31,854 nucleotides of DNA, from NCBI GenBank assembly GCA_037190175.1, contig JBBCJM010000024.1, positions 1 to 31,854 of the forward strand, in the 5' to 3' direction. Within the stretch, counting starts at the first letter, position 1. Each line of letters opens with the position of its first letter. This stretch comes from JBBCJM01 sp037190175 (lineage in GTDB: Bacteria > Pseudomonadota > Alphaproteobacteria > Rhodobacterales > Rhodobacteraceae). The notes under the pieces were generated by a model. It was not told where the DNA came from, searched no databases, and saw nothing but the letters and a program-made list of their open reading frames with translations. Of the stretch, positions 22,312 through 31,206 are shown one piece after another. The translations under genes and the position numbers were made by a program.

Positions 22312-24384
22312 ATGGCCAAACTGGCATTCGACACCGGCGGCACCTTCACCGATTTCGCGCTGATCGACGACGCGGGCGACCTGCATCTGCACAAGGTGCT
22401 GTCCACCCCCCTGAACCCCGCCGAGGCGGTGATCCAAGGCGTGGGCGAGCTGCTGGGCCGCTATCGCGCCACGGTCGACCCCTCCACGGTGCAGGTGCTG
22501 GGCGCGACGACCGTGGTCACCAACGCCGTGCTGGAGCGGCGGGGGGCCGAGACGGCGCTGGTCACGACCAAAGGGTTCGAGGACATCCTGCGCATCCGCA
22601 ACGAGGGGCGCTATGACCTCTACGACCTGAAGATCCAGTATCCCGCGCCGCTGGTCAGCCGGGCCGAGACCTTCGGCGCCGACGAGCGCATCACCGCCGA
22701 GGGCATCACCATCCGCGCGCTGGACGAGGACGGGGTGCGCGCACTGGGGGCGCATCTGGTGGCGCGGGGCATCCGCTCGGTCGCGGTCTGCCTGCTGCAC
22801 GCCTACAAATACCCCCACCACGAACGCCGGGTGCGCGACCTCTTGGCCGAGACCGCGCCGGGGGTCTACATCACCATCTCCTCCGACGTGTGCCCCGAGG
22901 TGCGCGAATTCGACCGCGCCTCCACCACGGTGGCCAACGCCTATACCCGCCCGCTGATGGAGGGGCATGTGGCGGAACTGGCCCGCGCCTTCGACCGCAT
23001 GGGGATCACCCGCGACCTGTTGTGGATGACCTCCTCGGGCGGTCTGGTGCCCAGCCCGCGGGCGGCGAAGCTGCCGGTGCGGCTGATCGAATCCGGCCCC
23101 GCGGCGGGGGCGGTGGCGGCGGCGGAGTTCGGGCGGATCGCGGGGGAGACCAGCGTGCTCTCCTTCGACATGGGCGGCACCACGGCCAAGCTCTGCCTGA
23201 TCCCGAACGGCGAGCCCACCATCGCCTCGGAACTGGAGGTCGCGCATTACCACCGCTTCCGCAAGGGCTCGGGCTTTCCGCTGAAGATCCAGTCGATCCA
23301 CATGATCGAGATCGGCGCCGGCGGCGGCTCCATCGCGGCGAAGAACCCGCTGGGGCTGCTGAACGTCGGCCCTCGCTCGGCCGGCGCCCTGCCCGGCCCG
23401 GCGGCCTATCAGCGCGGCGGCACCGACCCCACCGTGACCGACGCCGACATCGTGCTGGGCTACATGGGCACCGAGAACTTCGTCGGCGGCAGCTTCAAGG
23501 TGTCGAAGCAGGCCGCGGTGGCCGCCATCGACCGGCTGGCGGCGGAACTGGGCGTCAGCCGCGAACGCTGCGCCTGGGGCATCCATGATCTGGTGAACGA
23601 GGCGATGGCCAAGGCGGCCTCCATGCACGCGACCGACCTGGGGGTGGACCCGCGGCAACTGCCGATGGTGGCCTTCGGCGGCGCCGGGCCGGTGCACGCC
23701 TGGGGCATCGCCCGCAAGCTGGGGATCGGCCGCATCATCGCCCCCACCGGGGCGGGGGTGACCTCGGCGCTGGGGCTGATGATCGCGCCGGTGGCGGTGG
23801 ATGTCTCGGCCTCGCACCCGATGGAGCTGGACGCCTGGGACCCCTGCAAGGTGCGCCCGCTGCTGGCCGACCTCGCCCGGCAGGGGGCCGAGGTGGTGAC
23901 GGCCGCCGGGGTGGCGCCCGGGACCATCGCCTATACCCATATGGTGGACATGCGCCACGTGGGCCAGGGCCACGAGATCAGCGTGCCGCTGCCCGACCTG
24001 GACCTGCCGCCGGAGCAGTTCCTGGCCGAGCTGGAGGCGCGGTTCTATGCCCATTACATCGAGCTGTTCGGCCGCCGGGTGGAGAACTCGCGCATCGAGA
24101 TCATCACCTGGCGGATGCGCGCGGCAGGGCAGAAGGCGCAGGCGCAGCGCCCGGTGCCCGAGGCGGTGGGCGAGAGGCCGCTGAAGGGCCACCGCCCGGT
24201 CTGGTTCGACAGCCTGGGCAAGGCGGTGGAAACCCCGGTCTACGACCACTACGCGCTGGAGGCCGACCGGCCCATTCAGGGCCCCGCCATCGTGGAGCAG
24301 CGCGAATCCAGCATCGTGATCGGCCCCGAGGGCACCGCGCATGTCGATGCCCGCGGCAACCTGATCATCGACATTAAGGAATGA
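22312..24384 (+). CDS. hyuA: Hydantoinase/oxoprolinase-type subunit A
   Basis: This 690-residue subunit is the ATP-binding half of ATP-dependent cyclic-amide hydrolases (N-methylhydantoinase, 5-oxoprolinase, caprolactamase and relatives) and of acetone/acetophenone carboxylases. It has the actin/ASKHA-type phosphate loop FDTGGTFTDFALID at 6-19, ATTVVTNAVLERRG near 64-77, IESGPAAGAVAAA near 258-270, SFDMGGTTAKLCLI near 282-295 and AFGGAGPVHA near 455. Length fits the HyuA family. It works with HyuB (next gene), usually activating the amide carbonyl by phosphorylation. AGGA lies 8 nt upstream of the ATG. The linkage to a Liv-type importer, SDR and aldolase points to a catabolic ring-opening role; the true substrate is unknown. 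Confidence 0.92.
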   Translation: MAKLAFDTGGTFTDFALIDDAGDLHLHKVLSTPLNPAEAVIQGVGELLGRYRATVDPSTVQVLGATTVVTNAVLERRGAETALVTTKGFEDILRIRNEGRYDLYDLKIQYPAPLVSRAETFGADERITAEGITIRALDEDGVRALGAHLVARGIRSVAVCLLHAYKYPHHERRVRDLLAETAPGVYITISSDVCPEVREFDRASTTVANAYTRPLMEGHVAELARAFDRMGITRDLLWMTSSGGLVPSPRAAKLPVRLIESGPAAGAVAAAEFGRIAGETSVLSFDMGGTTAKLCLIPNGEPTIASELEVAHYHRFRKGSGFPLKIQSIHMIEIGAGGGSIAAKNPLGLLNVGPRSAGALPGPAAYQRGGTDPTVTDADIVLGYMGTENFVGGSFKVSKQAAVAAIDRLAAELGVSRERCAWGIHDLVNEAMAKAASMHATDLGVDPRQLPMVAFGGAGPVHAWGIARKLGIGRIIAPTGAGVTSALGLMIAPVAVDVSASHPMELDAWDPCKVRPLLADLARQGAEVVTAAGVAPGTIAYTHMVDMRHVGQGHEISVPLPDLDLPPEQFLAELEARFYAHYIELFGRRVENSRIEIITWRMRAAGQKAQAQRPVPEAVGERPLKGHRPVWFDSLGKAVETPVYDHYALEADRPIQGPAIVEQRESSIVIGPEGTAHVDARGNLIIDIKE

Positions 24385-24388
24385 TCCC

Positions 24389-26050
24389 ATGGCCAAGCTG
24401 ACCGCCGACCTGACCGACCCGATCACCCTGCAGGTGATGTGGAACCGGCTGATCTTCATCGCCGACCAGGCCGACACCGTGCTGGGCCGCACCGCCTTTT
24501 CCCCCATCGTGCGCGAGAACCACGACTACGTGACGGTGCTGCTGGACAGCCGGGGCCGGGCGCTGGCGCAATGCACCTGGTCGATCCCGGTGTTCATCTC
24601 CTCGCTGCCGGCCGCGGCGCAGAAGTATTTCCTGCCCAAGTTCCCGGTGGAGCGGCTGGAAGAAGGCGACGTGCTGGCCACCAACGACCCCGAGATCGGC
24701 ACCGGCCACCTGCCGGACGTGACCATGATCACCCCGATCTTCCGCAACGGCCGGGTGATCGCCTATGCCGGCTCCATCGCCCACCTGCCCGACATCGGCG
24801 GCCGCCCGCTGCATTCCGAGGCCAGCGACATCTTCGAGGAGGGCATCCGCTTTCCCATCGTGAAGCTGCACAAGGCGGGCGCGCCCAACCAGGACGTGCT
24901 GGACATGATCGCCGCCTCGGTCCGCCTGCCCATCGAGGTGCAGGGCGATCTCGACTCGATGGTGGCGGCCAACCGGGTGATGGGGCGCGAGCTTCTGCGG
25001 TTCCTGGACGAATACGGGCTGGACGAGGTGGACGGGCTGGCCGACGTGATCCACGGCCTGTCGGAACGCCAGACCCGCGCGGCGATCCGCAACTGGCCGA
25101 ACGGCACCTATGCGTCGCAGGTGACGCTGGACGGCTATTCCCCCCCGGTCACCCTGAAGGCCACGGTAACGGTGGCGGACGACAGCATCCATGTGGATTA
25201 TGCCGGTTCCTCCGACCAGGTGCTGAACTCGATCAACTGCCGCACCAATTACCGCTACGCCCATACCGCCTATGCGCTGAAATGCCTGCTGGACCCCGAG
25301 ACGCCGAACAACGAGGGCTGCATCATGCCCTTCACCGACGAGGCGCCGCTGGGGTCCATCCTCAACCCGCAGCCGTGGACGGCGGGCAATTCGCGCAACC
25401 TGATCGGCCATGTCATCCCCTCGATGATCTTCAAGGCGCTGGAGACCGTCGCCCCCGCCGCGGTGATCGGCGACAGCGGCGGGGCGCCGATCTGGGCGGC
25501 CAACTGCGTGGGCCAGCGGGCGGACGGCAGCCAATACGGCTCGGTGCAGAACTTCCACGGCGGTCAGGGCGGGCGGTCGGACTCGGACGGGCTGGATACG
25601 CTGAGCTTCCCCTCCAACTGCAAGGTGACGGCGGTGGAGATGTTCGAGCTGGTGGTGCCGGTGCTGATCGAATGCAAGGAGCTGATCCCAGACAGCGGCG
25701 GCGCGGGCCGGTTCCGCGGCGGCCTGGGCCAGCGGGCGGTGCTGCGCAATCTGGGCGACAGCCCGATGTCGGTCTATCTTGCCTCGGAGCGCACGCAGTT
25801 CCCCTGCTTCGGGGTGGTGGGCGGGCAGGACGGCCGCGCGGGCAAGGTGCTGAAGGACGCCGCCCCGCATTTCCCCAAGGGCAAGGTCAGCCTGGCCCGG
25901 GGCGAGCGGCTGGTGCTGGAGACCCCCGGCGGCGGCGGCTGGGGCAACCCGGCCGAGCGCGACCGGGCGCTGGTGGCCGAGGACCTGCGGCTGGGCCTGG
26001 TGACGCCCGAGGCGGCGGCACGCGTCTATGGCTATAAGGGGGGCGCATGA
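24389..26050 (+). CDS. hyuB: Hydantoinase/oxoprolinase-type subunit B
   Basis: This 553-residue partner of HyuA starts 4 bp after it. Family blocks are ITLQVMWNRLIFIADQ at 12-27, SPIVRENHDYVTVLLD near 38-53, TNDPEIGTGHLPDVTM near 96-111 with likely metal ligands Asp and His, IAHLPDIGG near 130-138, the Gly-rich SGGAGRFRGGLGQR near 437-450 and the C-terminal PGGGGWGNP. Most HyuB proteins have HHxDxGG where this one has HLPDIGG, so one usual His is Leu; activity may still be kept. It probably forms a heteromer with HyuA and carries the hydrolytic site. It overlaps the SDR gene by 4 bp. Confidence 0.92.
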   Translation: MAKLTADLTDPITLQVMWNRLIFIADQADTVLGRTAFSPIVRENHDYVTVLLDSRGRALAQCTWSIPVFISSLPAAAQKYFLPKFPVERLEEGDVLATNDPEIGTGHLPDVTMITPIFRNGRVIAYAGSIAHLPDIGGRPLHSEASDIFEEGIRFPIVKLHKAGAPNQDVLDMIAASVRLPIEVQGDLDSMVAANRVMGRELLRFLDEYGLDEVDGLADVIHGLSERQTRAAIRNWPNGTYASQVTLDGYSPPVTLKATVTVADDSIHVDYAGSSDQVLNSINCRTNYRYAHTAYALKCLLDPETPNNEGCIMPFTDEAPLGSILNPQPWTAGNSRNLIGHVIPSMIFKALETVAPAAVIGDSGGAPIWAANCVGQRADGSQYGSVQNFHGGQGGRSDSDGLDTLSFPSNCKVTAVEMFELVVPVLIECKELIPDSGGAGRFRGGLGQRAVLRNLGDSPMSVYLASERTQFPCFGVVGGQDGRAGKVLKDAAPHFPKGKVSLARGERLVLETPGGGGWGNPAERDRALVAEDLRLGLVTPEAAARVYGYKGGA

Positions 26051-26847
26051 GGGTGCTGGCGGGAAGACAGGCGGTCGTCACCGGCGCGGGCTCGGGGATG
26101 GGGCGGGAGATCGCCCTGTCGCTGGCCGGAGCCGGGGCGAAGGTCGTGCTGACCGGGCGGCGGGCGGAACCGCTGGAGGCGGTGGCCGACCTGGTGCGCA
26201 AGGCCGGGGGTGAGGCCGTGGTCGCGCCCTTGGACATCACCGACCGGGCGGCGATCTTCGACCTGGTGGCGCGGCTGGGGCCGGTGGACCTGCTGGTGAA
26301 CAACGCCGGCAGCGCGTCCAGGGTGCTGAACGCCCGCTGGCTGTCGGAGGAGGAGTTCCTGTCGACGCTGAACGTCAACCTGACGGCGGTGTTCAACTTC
26401 GCGCAGGCCGTGCTGCCCGCGATGCTGGCCCGCGGCGGGGGCACCATCATCACCATCTCCTCCCTCGCCGCGCTGAACCCCAACCTCTTGGGCGGCGCGG
26501 CCTATGGCGCGGCCAAGGCGGGGGTGCGCAACTTCATGGGCTTCCTGCACACCACCTATCGCAACCAGGGCATCCGCTCGGTCTGCATCCTGCCGGGCGA
26601 GGCGGACACCCCGATCCTGGACAACCGCGCCCGGCCGCCCACCGAAGCGGAGCGCGCCCGGATGCTGGCGCCCGAGGACGTGGCGGCGGCGGTGCTGATG
26701 TGCGCCACCCTGCCCGCCCGCGCCACCGTGCCGGAACTGCACATCTGCCCCACCTTCCAGCGCGACATCTCGGCCGATCTGGAAACCGCCCGCTGGCAGG
26801 GCGCGCCCGAGGACCTGCCCGACCTGCCGGAAGGAGCCGCGCGATGA
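26047..26847 (+). CDS. SDR-family NAD(P)-dependent oxidoreductase
   Basis: This 266-residue classical short-chain dehydrogenase/reductase has the cofactor motif TGAGSGMG at 12-19, D63 in LDITD, NNAG at 85-88, N111, the catalytic S138/S139 in ISSLAALN, Y153 and K157 in YGAAK, and PGEADTP at the usual PG motif. The arginines after β2 (TGRRAEP) suggest NADP(H), an inference from family rules. It overlaps both neighbours by ATGA, so it belongs to the hyuAB operon and probably oxidises or reduces a hydroxy/oxo intermediate of that pathway. Confidence 0.92.
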   Translation: MRVLAGRQAVVTGAGSGMGREIALSLAGAGAKVVLTGRRAEPLEAVADLVRKAGGEAVVAPLDITDRAAIFDLVARLGPVDLLVNNAGSASRVLNARWLSEEEFLSTLNVNLTAVFNFAQAVLPAMLARGGGTIITISSLAALNPNLLGGAAYGAAKAGVRNFMGFLHTTYRNQGIRSVCILPGEADTPILDNRARPPTEAERARMLAPEDVAAAVLMCATLPARATVPELHICPTFQRDISADLETARWQGAPEDLPDLPEGAAR

Positions 26848-27569
26848 TCGGCCACAAGCTGCGCGCCCGGCTGCGGGCGGGCGAGGTGCTGACCATGCTG
26901 AACACGCATCACCTCTCCACCGGGCTGGCGCAACGGATGATCGAGGCGGGGGCCGATGCCGTCTTCCTCGACTGCGAGCACGGGATGTGGAGCCATGAGG
27001 ACGTGCGCGCCCATGCCCATGCGGTGCGCGGCGTCGGCGGCGCCGGGATCGTGCGGCCGCATTCGCACGAAAGGCCGGTGCTGATCCGCTATCTGAACGC
27101 CGGGGCCGACGGGCTGATGGTGCCGATGGTCGACACCCCCGATCAGGTGGCCGCCATCGTCGAGGCGGTGCGCTATGCCCTGCCGTCGTCTTACGAGGAC
27201 CGGCTGGTGGTCTGCATGATCGAGACGCCCGAGGCCGTCGTCAACCTGGACGCGATGCTGAAGGTGCCGGGAGTGGACGTGTTCTTCGTCGGCCCCTCGG
27301 ACCTGTCGCAGAACATGGGCTATTCGCCCAACCTTCCGGCGACCGAGCCCCGCCCGGCCGAGGTGGTGGCGGCCATCGAGCATGTCTTCGCCAGGGTCCG
27401 CGCCGCCGGGCTGGCCACCGGCACCCTGGTGCGCGAGGTGGATATCGGCCACTGGACGGCCAAGGGGGGGCAGTTCCTCTACCTGCATTCCGACCCGTTC
27501 CTGACGGCCGGGATGAAGCGGATGAAGTCCCTCATCGGCGAGGCGGATAGGCCCTCTCGGCCGGTTTGA
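26844..27569 (+). CDS. HpcH/HpaI family aldolase
   Basis: This 241-residue (α/β)8-barrel class II aldolase belongs to the family that cleaves 2-oxo-4-hydroxy acids into pyruvate (or a related oxo acid) and an aldehyde using a divalent metal. Visible active-site residues are H46 in DCEHGMW (catalytic base), R71 in IVRPHS (substrate carboxylate), E127 in MIETPE and D153 in GPSDLS (metal ligands). GADGLMVPMVDT matches the family's GAxxLxxPMVxt. The C-terminus (QFLYLHSDPFLTAGM) replaces the usual GVD end, so substrate may differ. AAGGAG precedes the ATG and it overlaps the SDR stop by 4 bp, as last gene of the operon. Confidence 0.9.
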   Translation: MIGHKLRARLRAGEVLTMLNTHHLSTGLAQRMIEAGADAVFLDCEHGMWSHEDVRAHAHAVRGVGGAGIVRPHSHERPVLIRYLNAGADGLMVPMVDTPDQVAAIVEAVRYALPSSYEDRLVVCMIETPEAVVNLDAMLKVPGVDVFFVGPSDLSQNMGYSPNLPATEPRPAEVVAAIEHVFARVRAAGLATGTLVREVDIGHWTAKGGQFLYLHSDPFLTAGMKRMKSLIGEADRPSRPV

Positions 27570-27594
27570 CGAATCTCCGCCCAGGCCCTACGCT
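27566..27594 (+). promoter_or_regulatory. Strong σ70-like promoter for the 1160-aa protein
   Basis: TTGACG (27566-27571), exactly 17 bp, then TACGCT (27589-27594). The -35 overlaps the aldolase stop codon. The predicted start near 27601 leaves a leader of about 95 nt. It is the best -35/-10 pair in the window. Confidence 0.55.
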
Positions 27595-27620
27595 CCGGTC
27601 ACATTGGAGTTGAGGGCAGT

Positions 27621-27633
27621 GAGGCGGCGCCTC
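27621..27633 (+). other. Small hairpin in leader
   Basis: GAGGCG-G-CGCCTC is a perfect odd palindrome 27 nt after the predicted -10. It may be a terminator remnant of the aldolase operon, a leader structure or an operator. It is short, so confidence is low. Confidence 0.25.
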
Positions 27634-27695
27634 GAGCGTGCATTTGTTCTGGTTCGACGCTCGCCGGCCGCTTCCGTGTCAGACGGGAGTGTCGA

Positions 27696-30600
27696 ATGCC
27701 CAAGAAGACGCCGGAGGAACTCAAGGCCGAGGCGGCCGAGATCGATGAACTCCTGACCACCGCCCGCAAGAAACCGCTGAACTTCGCCCTTCTCCTGGCC
27801 TCCGAAGGCATCGTGCTGAAGGCGCATCTGACCAAGGAGCCCGAGACCCTGTGGCGCCAGGCCAAGGCGGCGGGCGGCAGCTCCAAGGGCACGATGGGGG
27901 TGATGAACGTCACCGGCAAGGTCATCGCACTGACCTGCGAGACCGACGATTTCCCGGGCAACCTGCCGCGGCGGGCCAAGGCCCACCTGCGCGACCTCGG
28001 CCTGTCGGTGCGGGTGGAGATGACGCTGCCGAACGGGGCGGTGCTGTCGGACGAGGACGGCGACGAGGCGGACGAGGACTCGGGCGAGGAGGAGACGGTC
28101 GCGGCCGAAGGCGGCGCGGAGGACAGCGCCGTCCCGGCCGGCATCCTGCAACGGGCGGAGCTTCTGGAACGCCTGAAGGCGCTGGTACCGAAGGTGAAGC
28201 TTCTGGGCGAGAAGGACCCCGAGCGCGCCGAGAAGCTGGTGAACGTCATGCGCCTGGCGCAGGGGGAGCTGGCCGCGAACCGCTTCGACACCGCGGTCAA
28301 GGCGATGGACGCGATCGACAGGGCCCTGATCCCTGCCCCGCCGCCCATGCCGCCCGCGCAGGCCCAGCCGGCGCCGCCCAAGGCCGAGGACGTGGAGGCC
28401 GAGCGCCAGAAGGTGAAGGCCGCCTTCGCCGCGCTCGCCCCCAATCTGGCGGTGTTCATCAAGCGCGCAGAGCCCTCGCTGGCGGGCAAGGCACGGCAGC
28501 TTGCGGCCGCGTTCAATGCGGGGATCGAGGGGCCGGACCTCAAGCGCATGGCGCAGGTGGTGCTGGCGCTGAAGAACTTCCTCGACGTGCATTTTCCGCA
28601 GCTGCCCGCGGTATCGGCCGCGGAGCGGGCGAAGGACGCCCTCGCCGCCGCCGCCGGCCAGCCCATCCCGGCCGCGCGCTACGAAAAGGCGATGGCGACG
28701 CAGAAGAAATACGGCCGGGGCGGGGTGGCCGCGGCGGATGCCTACGACAGCTTCGCCGGCGTGCTGGGCGACCAGGCGGTGACGCCGCAGCTGCTGGCCG
28801 ATGCCCTGTCCGACATCGCCGCGGTGAAGGGCGAGATGGCCGGCCCCGCCGCGCGGCGGAAGGCGGCCGAGGCGCTGCCGCCGGGAACCGCGCGCGACCA
28901 GGCCGTGGCCGCGGCGCAGATGGATGTGGATGCGGCGCAGGCCAAGATCGACGCCGCCGTCGCCTTCGAGAAGGCGGCGCGCGGCAAGGTGGCGCTGGAC
29001 GCCGCGCTGAGCTACGGCCCGCTGTCGGCGAACTCCGGGCAGGCGTTCAAGGACGAGACCGCCGCCAGGCTGATCGCCGCCTTCACCCGCGACCCCGACC
29101 TGGCGGTGGCCGGCGTCGCCGCGGCGGCGACGGGCAAGTATCCCGACGCCGTGGCCGAGGGGCTCGACGGCGTGATCGCCGGGCGGGAGGCTTCCTTCGC
29201 CCATGGCGACCAGAAGCTCGACGCCGCGACCTCGGAGAAATACGCCAAGCAGCTCCTGAGCATGGGCGCGGAGGTGGGGCCGGACTATTTCGCCCGCATG
29301 GACGGCTACATGAAGTCGGGGCGCCAGTTCGAACCCGACCCGCTGGGCGATGCGGCCTTCGGCAACAAGACGCGCAAGGCGCAGGTGCGGTCGGTCGCGC
29401 TCGCCAAGGGGATGCTGAAGCCGGACGGGACGGTGGACGTCGCCTCGGCCGAGGCCCGGCAGGCCATGGGCGATCTGCTGTTCAGCCCGATCGCCCTGAC
29501 CGATCCGATGCCGGCGCTGAACGAACACGCGCTCAAGACGGTGGCGATGCTCTCCGACCCGGCCAATGCCGGCAAGGCCAACACCATCCTCGGCGGCATG
29601 GCGGCGCCCGCCGGCGGCTCGTCGGCGCTGGTGCGGCGGGCCACGGGCAAGGGCGCGGCCGCCGCGGTCGGCACGCAGGATGCGCGGACCGCGGTCATGG
29701 CCTCGATGCTGAAGTCGATGGACCAGGGGCCGGTCGGGTCGTGCTTCGCCACCGCGCCCATGCGCAAGATGCGCGAGACCGATCCGCTGGCCGCGATGCA
29801 GATATATGCCGACGTCGCCACCAAGGGCACGGTGAAGCCCGCCAACAGCCCGGAAGTGCCGGTGGTGACGAAGATCCCCGCGAACGAGGATCCGATCATG
29901 CGGTCGGCGGAATATTCGCTGGCCCAATCCATCGCGCGCACCGCGGGTTCGAGCGAGCGGCAGCATCTGGACGACCTGCTGCAGAACGGGATGAGCCATC
30001 TCGGCGTGGAGATCCAGGGCATCGCCGCCGATGCGGTCGCCAACCAGGGCGGCACGCTGAACTTCCTGAAGGGCGTCGGCAAGCTGTTCGGCATCCCGGG
30101 AACGATCAAGCAGATGAAGCAGGAGGTGTCGGACGCCTTCGACTTCGTCTACGACCCGACCTCGGCCATCGCAGCCTCGGCCGACGGCAGTTCCTCGCAG
30201 GGCCGCTATGTGCTGGTCCGCAAGGACACCGGCGCCGAGGTCACCTCCGAAGCCGAGTTTCTGGCCGTGGTGAAGGAAAAGGCGCTCGCCGTGTCCGGCT
30301 TCGATCCGGCGTCGCCCGATGCGGACCGGCTGCGCGCGAGCATTGCCGATCCAGCCTTCGTCGACCGGGTGAAGACGTCGAAGTCGGCGCCCTGGGCGAT
30401 GCGCGGCGGCGGCTACGGCGAACCGGCGAGCCAGGCCCTGTTCGGCAAGAAGCTGAAGTCGAACGAGGTGGCCGCCGCGGGCAAGCCGACCGACACCGAG
30501 GGCGCGCGCACCGCCGAGGTGGTGAGCAAGCTGCTGGCGGGGCTGGATGGCGTGGCCTCCGACCTGGTGACGCTGGAAACCGAGGGGCAGCACGCCTTCA

Positions 30601-31178
30601 ACGCCACGCCGAAGGATCCGTCGCTGGCGAAGCTCCTGGCCGGCGGCAAGGGCAAGATCGCCGCGAACGTCAAGACGCATCTTGTCGACAAGGGCCAGGC
30701 GATCGCCGCCGCGAAACTGCCCGTGGAACAGGCGCAGGGCCTGTTCGACAAGCTGATGAGCGACTTCGAGGCCGCCAACGGCACCCCGGCCGCGGTGGCG
30801 GCCCTGCGGGCGGACGCGGCCACGCACCGGCCCACGGCCGAGATGACGCCGGCCGAGGTGGAGCGCGCGGTCGCGGAGGCGAGCGACGGCTTTCTCGACG
30901 TGATCGCCTCGACCCGCGCCGATCCGGTCGGGGCCAAGGCCGGCTTCAAGGCCTGGGCCAGCAACAAGACCAAGACCGGCCTGATCAAGGACCTGGCCGT
31001 CGAGGAGTTCACCATCGCCGATACCAACTGGGGCGACCAGGGGAACCATGTATTCTTCGTCGTGGCGCCCGATCCGACCACCGGCGAGCCGATCATGTGG
31101 AAGAAGACGGTGCCGCCCGGCAATCTGGTTCCGGCGGGGCGCGACTGGATCGACCGCAAGTGGACGATGATCAAGTGA
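27696..31178 (+). CDS. 1160-aa protein with shared N-terminal domain and papain-like Cys motif
   Basis: No family is recognised overall. Residues about 18-118 form a domain related to that of the 1184-residue protein ending at 29 (PLNF at 27-30, SSKG at 62-65, TLPNG at 110-114). An acidic run (119-133), a helical segment (150-215) and a Pro-rich hinge (about 208-228) follow, then a long Ala-rich helical region to about 640. DQGPVGSCFATA begins at 676. It copies the papain-type pattern in which an oxyanion-hole Gln (Q677) precedes the nucleophile (C683) by six residues. Near the end ADTNWG with D1109 and N1111, then H1118 in GNHVFFVV, could supply His and Asp/Asn. About 430 residues separate Cys from His, so a large insert exists (with PWAMRGGGYG near 899). 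No signal peptide or TM segment is seen. GGAG lies 8 nt upstream. It could be a secreted protease effector or an intracellular peptidase. Confidence 0.85.
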   Translation: MPKKTPEELKAEAAEIDELLTTARKKPLNFALLLASEGIVLKAHLTKEPETLWRQAKAAGGSSKGTMGVMNVTGKVIALTCETDDFPGNLPRRAKAHLRDLGLSVRVEMTLPNGAVLSDEDGDEADEDSGEEETVAAEGGAEDSAVPAGILQRAELLERLKALVPKVKLLGEKDPERAEKLVNVMRLAQGELAANRFDTAVKAMDAIDRALIPAPPPMPPAQAQPAPPKAEDVEAERQKVKAAFAALAPNLAVFIKRAEPSLAGKARQLAAAFNAGIEGPDLKRMAQVVLALKNFLDVHFPQLPAVSAAERAKDALAAAAGQPIPAARYEKAMATQKKYGRGGVAAADAYDSFAGVLGDQAVTPQLLADALSDIAAVKGEMAGPAARRKAAEALPPGTARDQAVAAAQMDVDAAQAKIDAAVAFEKAARGKVALDAALSYGPLSANSGQAFKDETAARLIAAFTRDPDLAVAGVAAAATGKYPDAVAEGLDGVIAGREASFAHGDQKLDAATSEKYAKQLLSMGAEVGPDYFARMDGYMKSGRQFEPDPLGDAAFGNKTRKAQVRSVALAKGMLKPDGTVDVASAEARQAMGDLLFSPIALTDPMPALNEHALKTVAMLSDPANAGKANTILGGMAAPAGGSSALVRRATGKGAAAAVGTQDARTAVMASMLKSMDQGPVGSCFATAPMRKMRETDPLAAMQIYADVATKGTVKPANSPEVPVVTKIPANEDPIMRSAEYSLAQSIARTAGSSERQHLDDLLQNGMSHLGVEIQGIAADAVANQGGTLNFLKGVGKLFGIPGTIKQMKQEVSDAFDFVYDPTSAIAASADGSSSQGRYVLVRKDTGAEVTSEAEFLAVVKEKALAVSGFDPASPDADRLRASIADPAFVDRVKTSKSAPWAMRGGGYGEPASQALFGKKLKSNEVAAAGKPTDTEGARTAEVVSKLLAGLDGVASDLVTLETEGQHAFNATPKDPSLAKLLAGGKGKIAANVKTHLVDKGQAIAAAKLPVEQAQGLFDKLMSDFEAANGTPAAVAALRADAATHRPTAEMTPAEVERAVAEASDGFLDVIASTRADPVGAKAGFKAWASNKTKTGLIKDLAVEEFTIADTNWGDQGNHVFFVVAPDPTTGEPIMWKKTVPPGNLVPAGRDWIDRKWTMIK

Positions 31179-31206
31179 CCGGCATTGGCCGGGAGAGGCA
31201 GGGCAG

